Assembly: GCA_041398705.1 (NCBI GenBank) | Contig: JAWKUI010000010.1 | Span: 62,001 to 126,000, forward strand | Reading direction: 5' to 3' | DNA length: 64,000 bases | Source: NORP259 sp041398705 | Lineage (GTDB): Bacteria; Planctomycetota; UBA1135; GCA-002686595 | Shown here: piece after piece, positions 16,397 through 24,740 of the stretch | How the letters are laid out: each line of letters opens with the position of its first letter | Position numbering within the stretch: position 1 is the stretch's first letter | Notes under the pieces: generated by a model | Seen by the model: only the letters and a program-made list of their open reading frames with translations | Databases searched by the model: none | Told to the model about the DNA's origin: nothing | Translations under genes and position numbers: made by a program

Positions 16397-17926
16397 ATGA
16401 AACTCTCCCTGCGCTGGGCGGTGGTGGCCGGAGTGGCCATGGCCAACGCATTGGTTTTCGGACTGGGCGTGGCGTGGATCGCACCGAGCATCGACCAGGG
16501 CATCGCCCGCGGGCGGGACAGCTACCTGAGCGAAGTGGCGGCGCGCCTGCGCGGGCACCTCAATCCCTCGGGGGAGCTGCAGGCCGAAGGGTTCCTGCGT
16601 TGGGACGGTTGGCGGGACTTCGAAGATGTGATGCTCGTGCAGTTGCCCGAGCTCACCGACCCGAGCCAGTTGGGGCAACTGGGCCTGATGCTCAACCCGC
16701 GCGGGGCCTGGCGCCGCGGGGTCGACTTCCCCTTCGATGAGATCCTGGGCGCCGCCCGGCTCGCCACCCGCGAGAACCGCAGCGTCGAAGCGGCGGGCGG
16801 GCTCGTCGGGCCCGTGCGCAGCGCCGATGGCCGCCTGTGGGGCGGCGCGTGGGTGGTCTCGCGCGATCCGGTGGTGCATTCGTCGTGGTTGCGCAAGCTG
16901 CTGCCGTGGTTCGCCCTTTCGGTCGGCTTGCTCACGGCGATCACGTTCGTGGTAACCGACAGGCTTTTGCTGCGGCCCCTGCGCCGGTTGTCCGCCGCGT
17001 CGCAACACCTCGGGCGCGGGGACTTCTCGGTGCGAGTACCCAGCGGCGGACGGCAGGACGAACTGGGCCAACTCATGGACACCTTCAACTCGATGGCGGC
17101 CGAGGTAGAGGGGTTCGGGGCGCGGCTCACGCGCGAAGTGGACCAAGCCACCGAAGCCGTGCGGCGCGCGGAAGCGGGGGCCACGACCCAACGGCGTCTC
17201 GCCGCCACCGGGGAACTGGCGGCTGGGGTGGCGCACGAGATCAACAACCCGCTCGGCGGCATGCTCAACGCGGTCGAAGTGCTGGCGCGCCCGGACTTGC
17301 CGGAGGAGAAGCGCGTGCGGTACCTGGAGCTCGTGCGCGGGGGCCTCGAGCGCATCCAGCACATCGCCGGCGGCATGCTGATGCTCGCGCCGCGCAGCCC
17401 GCGCACCGGGCCGGTGCAGCTTCTCGACACCCTGCGCGGCTCGCTGGGGCTGGTGCGGCACCGGGTGCTGTCCGCCGGGGCGGAGGTCTGGATCGAGTGG
17501 CGCGAACGGCGGCAGCGCTGGACCGGGGACAACCTGGATTCCCTGCTGGGCGACCTGCCCGCGGTGCGTGGCCAGGGGGGCGAGCTGGCCCAATGCTGGC
17601 TCAACCTGCTAGTGAACTCGCTGGACGCCCTGGCCGAGGGTCATCCGGGGGGCGGCGGGCAACTTGGACTGCGCATCGCCGTCTTGGGGGATGAGTTGCA
17701 GCTCGAATTCTGGGATGATGGGCCCGGAGTGGACGAACAGACGTTGGCACGGGTCGCGGATCCTTTTTTCAGCACCAAAGAAGTCGGGCAGGGCACCGGC
17801 CTCGGGCTTTCGTTCGTGCACCAGGTGATCGACGCCCACGGCGGCCGTGTCTTGATGGACAGCGCGCCGGGAGAGGGCTTCACCGTGACCGTGTTGCTGC
17901 CCCTGGAGGATGCCCGTGCCGATTGA
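16397..17926 (+). CDS. Membrane sensor histidine kinase
   Basis: The protein is 509 aa. TM1 is at about 6-28 and TM2 at about 172-192, enclosing a periplasmic sensor of some 140 residues. A HAMP domain follows (PLRRLSAASQHLGRGDFSVRV). The phosphoacceptor His280 lies in GELAAGVAHEINNPLGGML. The C-terminal ATPase domain has N-box QCWLNLLVNSLDALAEG, G1 DDGPGVDE, F-box DPFFSTK and G2 GTGLGLSFVHQVIDAHGG. The HEINNP box is typical of NtrB/PilS-type kinases. It follows pilC by 31 nt, and no response regulator gene is adjacent, so the partner lies elsewhere. A link to pilus control is inferred from position alone. Confidence 0.88.
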   Translation: MKLSLRWAVVAGVAMANALVFGLGVAWIAPSIDQGIARGRDSYLSEVAARLRGHLNPSGELQAEGFLRWDGWRDFEDVMLVQLPELTDPSQLGQLGLMLNPRGAWRRGVDFPFDEILGAARLATRENRSVEAAGGLVGPVRSADGRLWGGAWVVSRDPVVHSSWLRKLLPWFALSVGLLTAITFVVTDRLLLRPLRRLSAASQHLGRGDFSVRVPSGGRQDELGQLMDTFNSMAAEVEGFGARLTREVDQATEAVRRAEAGATTQRRLAATGELAAGVAHEINNPLGGMLNAVEVLARPDLPEEKRVRYLELVRGGLERIQHIAGGMLMLAPRSPRTGPVQLLDTLRGSLGLVRHRVLSAGAEVWIEWRERRQRWTGDNLDSLLGDLPAVRGQGGELAQCWLNLLVNSLDALAEGHPGGGGQLGLRIAVLGDELQLEFWDDGPGVDEQTLARVADPFFSTKEVGQGTGLGLSFVHQVIDAHGGRVLMDSAPGEGFTVTVLLPLEDARAD

Positions 17927-19124
17927 CGGCTTTTCCCTGTTCGGGGTGGGCTTGTTGATGCTGTCCGCCCTGTTCAGCTCCTCCGAGACCGCCTTCTTCT
18001 CCCTGGCGGGGGAGGCGCTGGAGGGGCGCGTGGACCGACGGGTGCAACGCCTGTTGCGCGAGCCGCGCGAGCTGCTCGTCTCGCTGCTCGCGGGCAACCT
18101 GTTCGTCAACGTGCTGTTCTTCGCCATCGCGGCGCGCAGCCTGCCGCTGGCGGGGTTCTGGTCGGGTTTGCTCGCCCTGGTCACGATCTTGATCGTCGGC
18201 GAGATCCTGCCCAAGGCCCTCGCCCTGCGCATGCCGCACCGCATCGCCAGCCTGAGCGCGCCGTTTTGGTTGCCCTACATGCACGTGGCCGCGCCCGTGC
18301 GCCGGTGGGTCGCGGCGGCGCTCGACGGGGCCCTGCGCATGTTGGGTGAACACGACCGGCGCGAAGTGGGCCTGACCGCCGAGACCCTGGCGGGTGCGCT
18401 CGAAGCCAGCGCCGCGGAAGGTTCGCTGGCCCACGCCGAAGCCGACCTGCTCACCGAAATCGTGCAGATCTCGAACCTGCGGGTGCGGGAGATCATGACC
18501 CCGCGGGTCGACGTGCTCGCCCTCGACCTCGAAGATCCCGAAGAACACGAAACGATCATCGAGCAGGCGCGTCGCGCGCGCGTGACCTGGTTGCCCGTCG
18601 TGCGCGGCGACATGGACTCGGTCGAAGGCGCCGTCGAGATGCGCGATCTGTTCGCCCACGAGGGCAAACCCCTCGAACAGCTCGTCATGCCGGTGCAGTT
18701 CGTGCCCGAAGTGGCGCCGGTGCTGAATATGCTTTCGTACCTGCGCGATGCCCGCGCCGCCGAGGCGGTGGTGGTGGACGAGTGGGGCGGAACCGCGGGG
18801 GTCGTGAGCCTGGAGAACCTGTTCGAGGAACTCGTTGGCGACCTGCGCGCCGAGGGCGAAGGCCTGTGGCGCGCGGTGATCCCCATGGGCGAGGGCCGCT
18901 ATCGCGTGACCGGGGAGATCTCCATCCGCGATTGGAACGAGACGATGGGGGTGCAGGTGGTGCCTGCGGCCTTCGAGACCCTGGGGGGCTACGTGCTGGC
19001 GCTGCTCGGCCGCTTGCCGAAGCCCGGGGACCGCGTCGAACTGGGGGCCAACCTGGTCGGAGAAGTCAGCGAGGTGCGCGGCCGCCGGGTCGTGACCGTG
19101 GACCTGTTCCTGAAGAACGACTGA
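17916..19124 (+). CDS. CNNM/CorC-family transporter-like protein (HlyC/CorC, UPF0053)
   Basis: The protein is about 402 aa. An N-terminal DUF21/CNNM membrane domain (to about 150; SSSETAFFSLAGEAL and VGEILPKALALRM are hallmarks) is followed by a CBS pair (about 180-300; REIMTPRVDVLALDLEDPEE, VVVDEWGGTAGVVSLENL) and a C-terminal CorC/HlyC domain (GRYRVTGEISIRDWNE). These proteins are implicated in magnesium or cation export. Start: GTG at 17916 has GGAGG six nt upstream. The ATG at 17910 touches GGAGG directly and is less likely to be used. It overlaps the end of the histidine kinase gene, and its own stop overlaps the ATG of the second family member. Confidence 0.85.
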   Translation: MPIDGFSLFGVGLLMLSALFSSSETAFFSLAGEALEGRVDRRVQRLLREPRELLVSLLAGNLFVNVLFFAIAARSLPLAGFWSGLLALVTILIVGEILPKALALRMPHRIASLSAPFWLPYMHVAAPVRRWVAAALDGALRMLGEHDRREVGLTAETLAGALEASAAEGSLAHAEADLLTEIVQISNLRVREIMTPRVDVLALDLEDPEEHETIIEQARRARVTWLPVVRGDMDSVEGAVEMRDLFAHEGKPLEQLVMPVQFVPEVAPVLNMLSYLRDARAAEAVVVDEWGGTAGVVSLENLFEELVGDLRAEGEGLWRAVIPMGEGRYRVTGEISIRDWNETMGVQVVPAAFETLGGYVLALLGRLPKPGDRVELGANLVGEVSEVRGRRVVTVDLFLKND

Positions 19125-20145
19125 TGCTGCTCTCGATCCTGTTGCTTCTGATCTGCCTGCTGGCGAGCGCCCTCTACTCGGGTGCGGAGACGGCGTTCTA
19201 CAGCCTTTCGAAGCTGCAGCTCGAAGTGGAGGCGGAACGCGGCAGCCGCGCCGCGCGTTGGGCTCGCTGGCTCAGCCGCGACGATGCGGGGCTCCTGATC
19301 GTCGTGTTGATCGGCAACAACCTCGCGATTCAGCTCGCCACTTGGTTGGGTGAGAAACTCGGGGCGGACGTGGGCCTTTCGCACGAAAGCGCGGCCCTCG
19401 CGGTCGGTTTCTGGCTGACTCCGGTGGCGTTTTCCTCGCCGAGGTGCTGCCGAAGGAGATGTTCCGGCGCCGGCCCCACGGATTGCTGCCCCTGGCCCTG
19501 CCGCTGCTGATCCTTTCCCGGGTGGTGTTCTGGCCGCTCGAGCGCGTGCTGCGCGGGGTGACGTTCTTCTTCGAGTGGCTGTTCGGCGTGCAGCACAACA
19601 CGGTGGCGGTGCTGCGTGGCCGCGAACGGTGGCGGGCGCGTTTCGAAGAGGGCCGCCGCGCGGGCGCGATCCCCGAACGAACCTACCGCCTGGTGCACAA
19701 CGCCTTGCACCTGCGCAGCACGCCGGTGTCGAAGGCGATGGTCCCCTGGGATCGCGTGCAGTCGATCCCGCTCGGGGCCGGCCGTGACGAGGTCCTGGAG
19801 CTGCTCCGGCGCTCGCGCTTCTCGCGCCTGCCGGTGGTGGATTCCGCGGGCACCGTGCACGGCTATCTGCACCAGATGGACGTGCTGGGTGCCGAACGGG
19901 AAGGCGGGCCGGGGGGGCTGCGGGCCCTGACGAACACCGTGCCCGAGGGCCCCGGCGATCCCACCGAGGAGCACTTGGTGGACCTGCCCGTCTTCGAGCC
20001 GGGAACCTCGATCTCCCAGGCCCTGCTCCAGATGCGGGGCCTGGGCAAGCGGGCCGCCCTGGTGGGCACTTCCGAGGCCCCGGTGGGCTGGGTCACCCTC
20101 AAGGACCTGGTGGAGGAGCTGACCGGCGACCTGGTCGGCCTGTGA
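19124..20145 (+). CDS. Second CNNM/CorC-family protein, interrupted by one frameshift
   Basis: The restored protein is about 340 aa. It starts in one frame (MLLSILLLLICLLASALYSGAETAFYSLSK) with the DUF21 membrane domain and continues to GFWLTPVAF. In the next frame it resumes with FLAEVLPKEMFRRRPHG, the expected E-x-LPK motif that closes this domain. A CBS pair follows (STPVSKAMVPWDRVQSIPLG, RLPVVDSAGTVHGYL). One missing T in the TTTT run at 19430-19433 joins the two. It has no CorC_HlyC C-terminal domain. The ATG overlaps the TGA of the preceding paralogue (TGATG), so the pair probably works together. Confidence 0.75.
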
Positions 20146-20211
20146 TCCCCGGGTCCAGGCCCCGGACGAGGACCCCGGCATCTCCGTAACCCCGGTCCCC
20201 AGGCCGGGTAT

Positions 20212-20240
20212 TTGTGTCCGCCTGCCTCCGGCACTAGAAT
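20212..20240 (+). promoter_or_regulatory. Strong sigma70-like promoter, likely leaderless
   Basis: TTGTGT (20212-20217) and TAGAAT (20235-20240) are separated by exactly 17 nt. The ATG at 20250 lies 9 nt after the -10, with no Shine-Dalgarno between. Transcription should start within a few bases of the start codon. Confidence 0.55.
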
Positions 20241-20249
20241 CGAACGCCC

Positions 20250-20699
20250 ATGCCCCCCGCTTCCCCCGTCTCCCTGGCCCAACGGGGCCCCCTCGTGCTG
20301 GCGTTCCTCGGCCTCGGCCTGGGCGCCCTTGCCTGGGCTGCCCGGCCCGTCAGCCAAAATGATGGCGGCGCCTCGCGGGTGACGACGGTCGGCGGCGGCG
20401 CCACCGCCGATTCGAACAACGACATGATCGCGGTGACCGGCGTGGACGTGACCGGGGTGTCGGTGCTTTATCTGATCGATACCAAGTCGAAGAAGCTGGC
20501 CGTGTACCAAGCCTCCGGAGGTTCCGGCGGCACCCAGGGCATCAAGCTGGTGGGGGCACGCAACATCGCCCTCGACCTGCAACTGGACGGCTTCAACGAC
20601 AAAACCGAATACAAGGGGCGCCCGTTGCGCTTCCAGGACCTGCAGAAGCGGTTCGAAGGCTCCGGCCTGACCGTCGATGGCAGTTCCGAGGAAGAGTGA
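20250..20699 (+). CDS. Small membrane-anchored or secreted protein of unknown function
   Basis: The protein is 149 aa. A hydrophobic stretch at about 12-31 (GPLVLAFLGLGLGALAWAA) is a signal anchor. A Gly/Thr-rich spacer follows, then a short domain beginning VLYLIDTKSKKLAVYQASGG and ending in acidic residues. VLYLIDTKSKKLAVY resembles a single beta-propeller blade or a Trp/lipid-binding hairpin and might be a repeat fragment. I know no family. It is followed by the GTG-started membrane protein gene after 78 nt, so the two may share a transcript. Confidence 0.55.
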   Translation: MPPASPVSLAQRGPLVLAFLGLGLGALAWAARPVSQNDGGASRVTTVGGGATADSNNDMIAVTGVDVTGVSVLYLIDTKSKKLAVYQASGGSGGTQGIKLVGARNIALDLQLDGFNDKTEYKGRPLRFQDLQKRFEGSGLTVDGSSEEE

Positions 20700-20777
20700 T
20701 CGAGCGCCCTGGAATCACGCAGCTATCCCCGCCGCAACCCTCCCTCAGCAGCCCATCCCCCCAAGGAGAAACCATCC

Positions 20778-21389
20778 GTGTCCGACGAGTTTTTCAGCTT
20801 TGACGAAGCCCTGAGCGAACTGCGCCTGAAGGAAGAGGAGCTCAAGCGTCTCGTCTCCGAGGGCGAAATCCGTGCCTTCCGCAAGGGCGACACCATGAAG
20901 CTGCGCCGCAGCGACGTGGAAAGCCTGCGTCAGGAACTTCAGGGCGGCGAAGTCGTCGACCTGGGGGATGACCTGGTGGAGGACCTGGTGTTCGAAGAGG
21001 AACCGGCCGAGCTGTCGGGCATGGCGACCCAGGAGATCTCCCAGGTCGACACGATCCTCGAGGACGTGCTCGGGGATCCGATCGGCCGTCCCGAAGCCAC
21101 CCAGGTCTTCAGCGACGACCTCGACCTCGATGACGACCTCGATCTCGAGGAAGTGCTCGACGAAGAGATCGAAGAGGGCGTGCCGTTGGTCGCCGGTGCC
21201 TCGATCGGCACGGGCCGCATCGCCGCCCAAGAGGAAGAGGCCCTGCTGTCGCCCCTCTACATGGCCGCGGTGCTGCTCACCTCGGTGGTGATGTTCCTCG
21301 TCATCCCGATCGCCATGTCCGCCGGCTCTGGCCGCGCCACCGGCTTCGCCAAAGCCGTGGCCGGCATGTTCGTGCAATTCGCCAAGTAG
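20778..21389 (+). CDS. MerR/excisionase-like helix-turn-helix protein with C-terminal membrane helix
   Basis: The protein is 203 aa with a GTG start. Residues 7-52 (FDEALSELRLKEEELKRLV, then EGEIRAFRKGDTMKLRR) match the MerR/excisionase-type winged helix: helix-turn-helix followed by a RKG wing. The next 100 residues are extremely acidic (DLDLDDDLDLEEVLDEEIEE). One transmembrane helix follows at about 160-178 (MAAVLLTSVVMFLVIPIAMS), then a short tail. The GTG has an AAGGAGA ribosome binding site at 20762-20768. A membrane-tethered DNA-binding protein is the straightforward reading. A strong terminator follows at 21454, so this is the last gene of its unit. Confidence 0.6.
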   Translation: MSDEFFSFDEALSELRLKEEELKRLVSEGEIRAFRKGDTMKLRRSDVESLRQELQGGEVVDLGDDLVEDLVFEEEPAELSGMATQEISQVDTILEDVLGDPIGRPEATQVFSDDLDLDDDLDLEEVLDEEIEEGVPLVAGASIGTGRIAAQEEEALLSPLYMAAVLLTSVVMFLVIPIAMSAGSGRATGFAKAVAGMFVQFAK

Positions 21390-21453
21390 GTCCCGCCGGA
21401 CCGGCTTCGCCAGGGCGGCCTGCGGGGCCCCCTGCCGTGCCCACTTGATGGCC

Positions 21454-21502
21454 GACTTCCCAGCTCTGCACCCCGAGGGGGCGAGCTGGGAAGTCTGTTT
21501 TT
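21454..21502 (+). terminator. Intrinsic terminator
   Basis: GACTTCCCAGCT (21454-21465) pairs perfectly with AGCTGGGAAGTC (21484-21495). The loop contains a further C4/G4 pairing. TGTTTTT follows. It ends the unit containing the helix-turn-helix membrane protein. Confidence 0.85.
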
Positions 21503-21680
21503 GCCCAGGTCCTGGGATGCGCCCCGCCCCTTGCATACACTTCGGCCAGGGCGAGAGGACCGGCCGGTCCCCACAGCGCGCCCTGAGCCCTGCCCTGGGA
21601 GGGGTGGCGGTTCCTGCTCTCGGAGGAAAACGAGCCCCGGCCGTGACCTCCCCCAAGGAATGAAAAGGCAAAGCACACAC

Positions 21681-22397
21681 ATGAGTATCACCAAGCACGC
21701 GTTCCGCACCCTCGGTGCGGCGCTGGCCCTCGCCGTGCTCAGCTCCTGCGTCAGCCAGGACGAGTATCAGCGTGCGGTCGACCTGGCCGAGATGTACCAG
21801 GACAAGTCCCACTCGCTCGAAGCCGAACTGGCGATGCTGCAACAGCAACGCGATTCGCTCGAAGGCGAGATCCGCTCCCAGGAAGCCTCCTTCCTGCAGA
21901 ATGGCGGCGGCTCGGGCGACTACGAAGCCCGCATCGACGAGCTGCAGGACCAACTGGCCAACCTGGGCCGCGCGCCCCAGGACATCGAGCGTTTCAACGT
22001 CGATGGCGGCTACGTGTACATGATCCAGGACAAGGTCCTGTTCGACTCCGGCTCCGCTGACATCGGCGAAAAGGGCAAGCAGGCCCTGGCCACCCTGGGT
22101 CGCAAGATCCAGAGCGAGCCCCACGGCCGCATCTTCGTGCGGGGTCACACCGACTCCGACCCCGTCAAGCGTCCGGAGACCCTGAAGAAGTTCCCGCACG
22201 GCAACCTGCAGCTGTCCGCCGAGCGCGCGGTGGCCGTGGCCGCGATCCTGACGAGCGAAGCCAAACTGCCCGGCCGCGAGGTCGTCGTGATGGGCTTCGG
22301 TCCCTACGATCCGGTCGCCGGCAATGACACCTCGGACTCCAAGCGCCTCAACCGTCGCGTGGAGATCTTCGTGGCCAACCCCGGCACGTCCAAGTAA
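21681..22397 (+). CDS. OmpA-domain (peptidoglycan-binding) lipoprotein
   Basis: The protein is 238 aa from the ATG at 21681 (an in-frame ATG at 21660 with AAGGA just upstream is an alternative that adds MKRQSTH). It has a lipoprotein signal with lipobox VLSSC, then a coiled-coil (about 25-75) and an OmpA_C domain. The OmpA domain includes DKVLFDSGSADIGEKGKQAL, a RIFVRGHTDSD peptidoglycan-contact motif (ligand-binding Asp and Arg), NLQLSAERAVAVAAIL, and NRRVEIFVAN. It likely tethers the outer membrane to peptidoglycan, as Pal does, although it has no adjacent Tol genes. The upstream stretch 21503-21680 has TACACT at 21536, a possible -10. Confidence 0.85.
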   Translation: MSITKHAFRTLGAALALAVLSSCVSQDEYQRAVDLAEMYQDKSHSLEAELAMLQQQRDSLEGEIRSQEASFLQNGGGSGDYEARIDELQDQLANLGRAPQDIERFNVDGGYVYMIQDKVLFDSGSADIGEKGKQALATLGRKIQSEPHGRIFVRGHTDSDPVKRPETLKKFPHGNLQLSAERAVAVAAILTSEAKLPGREVVVMGFGPYDPVAGNDTSDSKRLNRRVEIFVANPGTSK

Positions 22398-22441
22398 GGC
22401 CCACCGGGCCGATACCCGATGGCGCTCTGGCACCATTCGCT

Positions 22442-22482
22442 GCGACGGAAGGTCTGCATGGCAGGCCTTCCGTCGCGGTTTT
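22442..22482 (+). terminator. 16-bp hairpin followed by TTTT, with ATG as its loop
   Basis: The arms are 22442-22457 and 22461-22476. All 16 pairs are Watson-Crick except one T-G. The three-base loop is ATG (22458-22460), which is also the best start codon of the next gene. GGTTTT follows. It is placed 45 nt after the OmpA-lipoprotein stop, so it may be its terminator, an occluder of the next start codon, or both. Confidence 0.6.
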
Positions 22483-23396
22483 GCCGGGGCGCATTCGCGG
22501 CCGGCGTGCTGGGGTTCGCCGTTGCGCTCACCGGCTGTGGCCAGGAGAACGCCGAGCCTCTGCCCATCGAGCGGTTGGCGTTTGTCGCCCCCGGCAGCGT
22601 CAACGTGGCCGGACAACGCCTCGGCATGGATGAGCCGTTGCTGGTCGATCGATTCGAGGTCACCCGCGGCCAGTGGTACGACTTCGCGCGCTCCGAGGAC
22701 GATGGGGTCGAGCCGCCCGACCCCGAAGCGCAGTCCCTGCCCCAGGTCGACATCGACCTGAACCAGGCGCGCGCGTTCGCCGCTTGGAACGGCATGCGTT
22801 TGCCCACCGTCGGCGAATGGCTCTGGTTTGCTTCGGGGCCCCGCGCGATGACCTATCCGTTCGGCACGAATCCCGCGCAGAGTGCCGCCAATACCCTCGA
22901 ACTGGGGCTTTGGCGCGCTACGCCCGTGGGCACGTTCCCCGGCGGACGCACCCCGGGCACGGCGATCTACGACCTGCTCGGCAACGTGGCGGAGTGGGCA
23001 TTGGCAGAAGGGTGGCAAGGGCGTGGTTGGTATCCCCGGCTGGCCCTCGAACTGACGTTCCAGGGGCTCGAGAGCTGGGCGATGGGGGGCTCGTTCCTGA
23101 CCCACGCGCGGCCGATCTACCTCTTCGAGCCGAACTACAACTACGTGGCCCTGCACGCCGTCGAGCGGGATCCCGCCTTCCGCGCGAGCGACCTCGGAAT
23201 GCGTTGCGTGGCCGATGCACGGCAGTGGCTCGTGGCCCACGCCGAAGATCTGAGCCGACGGGAGAACCGCGACCGCCTGATCGCCGTGGGGCAGAGCTGG
23301 GGGCCGCGCGCCGCCGCTCTACTCGCGACCCTCGCCGAAGAACATCCCAAGTACCCCGCACTAGCGTGGCTCCTCGAAGGGGCCCGCAAGCCCTGA
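22458..23396 (+). CDS. SUMF1/formylglycine-enzyme-fold lipoprotein, catalytic residues absent
   Basis: The protein is 312 aa from the ATG at 22458; an upstream ATG at 22419 gives 325 aa. The start at 22458 gives a well-formed lipoprotein signal with lipobox ALTGC. The body matches the FGE-sulfatase fold: DRFEVTRGQWYDF, LPTVGEWLWFASG, YDLLGNVAEWA, MGGSFLTHA and DLGMRC. True formylglycine-generating enzymes have a cysteine where SFLTHA carries threonine and a second cysteine shortly after; both are missing. It is probably a binding protein, not an oxidase. Its stop overlaps the ATG of rsmA (TGATG at 23394-23398), indicating co-transcription. Confidence 0.7.
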   Translation: MAGLPSRFCRGAFAAGVLGFAVALTGCGQENAEPLPIERLAFVAPGSVNVAGQRLGMDEPLLVDRFEVTRGQWYDFARSEDDGVEPPDPEAQSLPQVDIDLNQARAFAAWNGMRLPTVGEWLWFASGPRAMTYPFGTNPAQSAANTLELGLWRATPVGTFPGGRTPGTAIYDLLGNVAEWALAEGWQGRGWYPRLALELTFQGLESWAMGGSFLTHARPIYLFEPNYNYVALHAVERDPAFRASDLGMRCVADARQWLVAHAEDLSRRENRDRLIAVGQSWGPRAAALLATLAEEHPKYPALAWLLEGARKP

Positions 23397-24313
23397 TGAG
23401 CCAAACCCCCCGTCCCCCCCGGCCGCCCTGGCAGGAGTTCAAGCGCGCCCTCGAAGCCCAGGGGTTCCGCCCCTCGCGCCGCTTCGGCCAGAACTTCCTG
23501 CTCGACGAGAACACCGCCCGCGCGATCGTGCACGACGCCGGAGTGGGGCCCGAGGACCGCGTGCTCGAGGTGGGCACCGGCTGCGGGTTCCTGACGATCC
23601 ACCTGGCGCACCAGGTGGGAACCTTGCTGACCGTCGAGATCGACCTTCGCCTGGCCGATGTGGCCCAGCCGTTCCTCGATCCGTATCCCTCGGTGACGCT
23701 GCTGCGTGGCGATATCCTCGCGAGCAAGCAGCGCCTGAATCCCGAGGTGGAGGCTTTCGCCGCCGCGGGTCCCTGGCACCTGGTCGCCAACCTGCCCTAC
23801 GCCGTGTCCGGACCCGTGCTGGCCCTCTGTGCCGCCTTGCCGAACCCGCCCGAGTCGATCACCGTGCTCGTGCAGAAGGAGATGGCCCAACGCCTGGTCG
23901 CCCGCCCGGGATCCCGGGACTACGGGCCCCTCAGCATCGGACTCGGCTGGGTCTACTCCGGCCGCATCTTGCGCGACGTGGGGGGGCAGTCCTTCTGGCC
24001 GCGCCCGAAGGTGGTTTCGTCCGTGGCGCGCCTCGAGCGCACGGCCCAGCCGCCGGAGTTCGCACAGCGCAGCCTGGCGATGGCCCGCATCCGCCAGCTG
24101 TTCACCCGCCGCCGCCAGACCCTGGTCCGCGTGATGGGGGACCTGGGCGCCGATCGCGAAGCCCTGCGCGCGGCCCTGGAAGCCGCCGGCCTGCCGCCCG
24201 AAGTGCGCGCCGAATCCCTGCCCGGGGACGAGCTGCGCGGCTGGGTGCTCGGGCCCCACTGGCCGGCGGGGGCCGAGGCGGTGGAGCCGGACGACTCGGA
24301 CCTCGAGGATTGA
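23396..24313 (+). CDS. rsmA: 16S rRNA (adenine1518/1519-N6)-dimethyltransferase RsmA/KsgA
   Basis: The protein is 305 aa, slightly longer than the usual 270 because of an acidic tail. Evidence: FRPSRRFGQNFLLDENTARAI, SAM-binding motif VLEVGTGCGFLTIHLAHQ, acidic loop VEIDLRL, catalytic NLPYAVSGPVL (motif IV, N-L-P-Y), LVQKEMAQRLVARPGSRDYG, and FWPRPKVVSSVARLER. It dimethylates two adenines in the 3' end of 16S rRNA. The large upstream open frame is a shadow of the previous gene; the ATG overlapping its stop gives the expected N-terminus. A hairpin without a U-tract lies at 24315-24339. Confidence 0.94.
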   Translation: MSQTPRPPRPPWQEFKRALEAQGFRPSRRFGQNFLLDENTARAIVHDAGVGPEDRVLEVGTGCGFLTIHLAHQVGTLLTVEIDLRLADVAQPFLDPYPSVTLLRGDILASKQRLNPEVEAFAAAGPWHLVANLPYAVSGPVLALCAALPNPPESITVLVQKEMAQRLVARPGSRDYGPLSIGLGWVYSGRILRDVGGQSFWPRPKVVSSVARLERTAQPPEFAQRSLAMARIRQLFTRRRQTLVRVMGDLGADREALRAALEAAGLPPEVRAESLPGDELRGWVLGPHWPAGAEAVEPDDSDLED

Positions 24314-24740
24314 CCCCGGGCGGAATTCCGCCGCCCGGGCTATGAAAATCCCGATATTCCGGCCCGAATTTTTCACCAATTCCCTTCTTTGCGTGCCCGC
24401 GCTGGTACACTAAAGACGAACGGCATCCGAGGCCGCATTCCTCCGCCCCGCAGTTGCGACCGCCGCCTGCGCCTTTTCCGCCCCCAGGTGCGGCCCCTCG
24501 GACCCGAACTTGCCCACTGGGCGTTGTCTCCATCAGACCGAAGGCATGGGTCGATGGCACGCCGGAGGCCCCCGCACCCGAACCGATTTCCAGGGACTTG
24601 GTTCTGGATCCGTGCATTCCGCGCCAGCGGTATGCCCATCCAGTGCTGTGCGCTCCGGAATCGACGCGGATCCCAGCGATGACCCCGCATGGCGTCGCTG
24701 ACCCCCGCACCCCCTCCAACGCCTCCCCCTCTTCGCGTCC
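24314..24740 (+). other. Untranslated region before dnaG
   Basis: This 427-nt stretch has no convincing gene. It starts with a 9-bp perfect hairpin (24315-24323 with 24331-24339; no T-tract). A candidate promoter follows: TTCTTT (24384-24389) and TACACT (24406-24411), 16-nt spacer, with a TGG extended -10. The remaining 330 nt up to the TTG of dnaG would be a long 5' leader for dnaG-rpoD. Confidence 0.45.
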
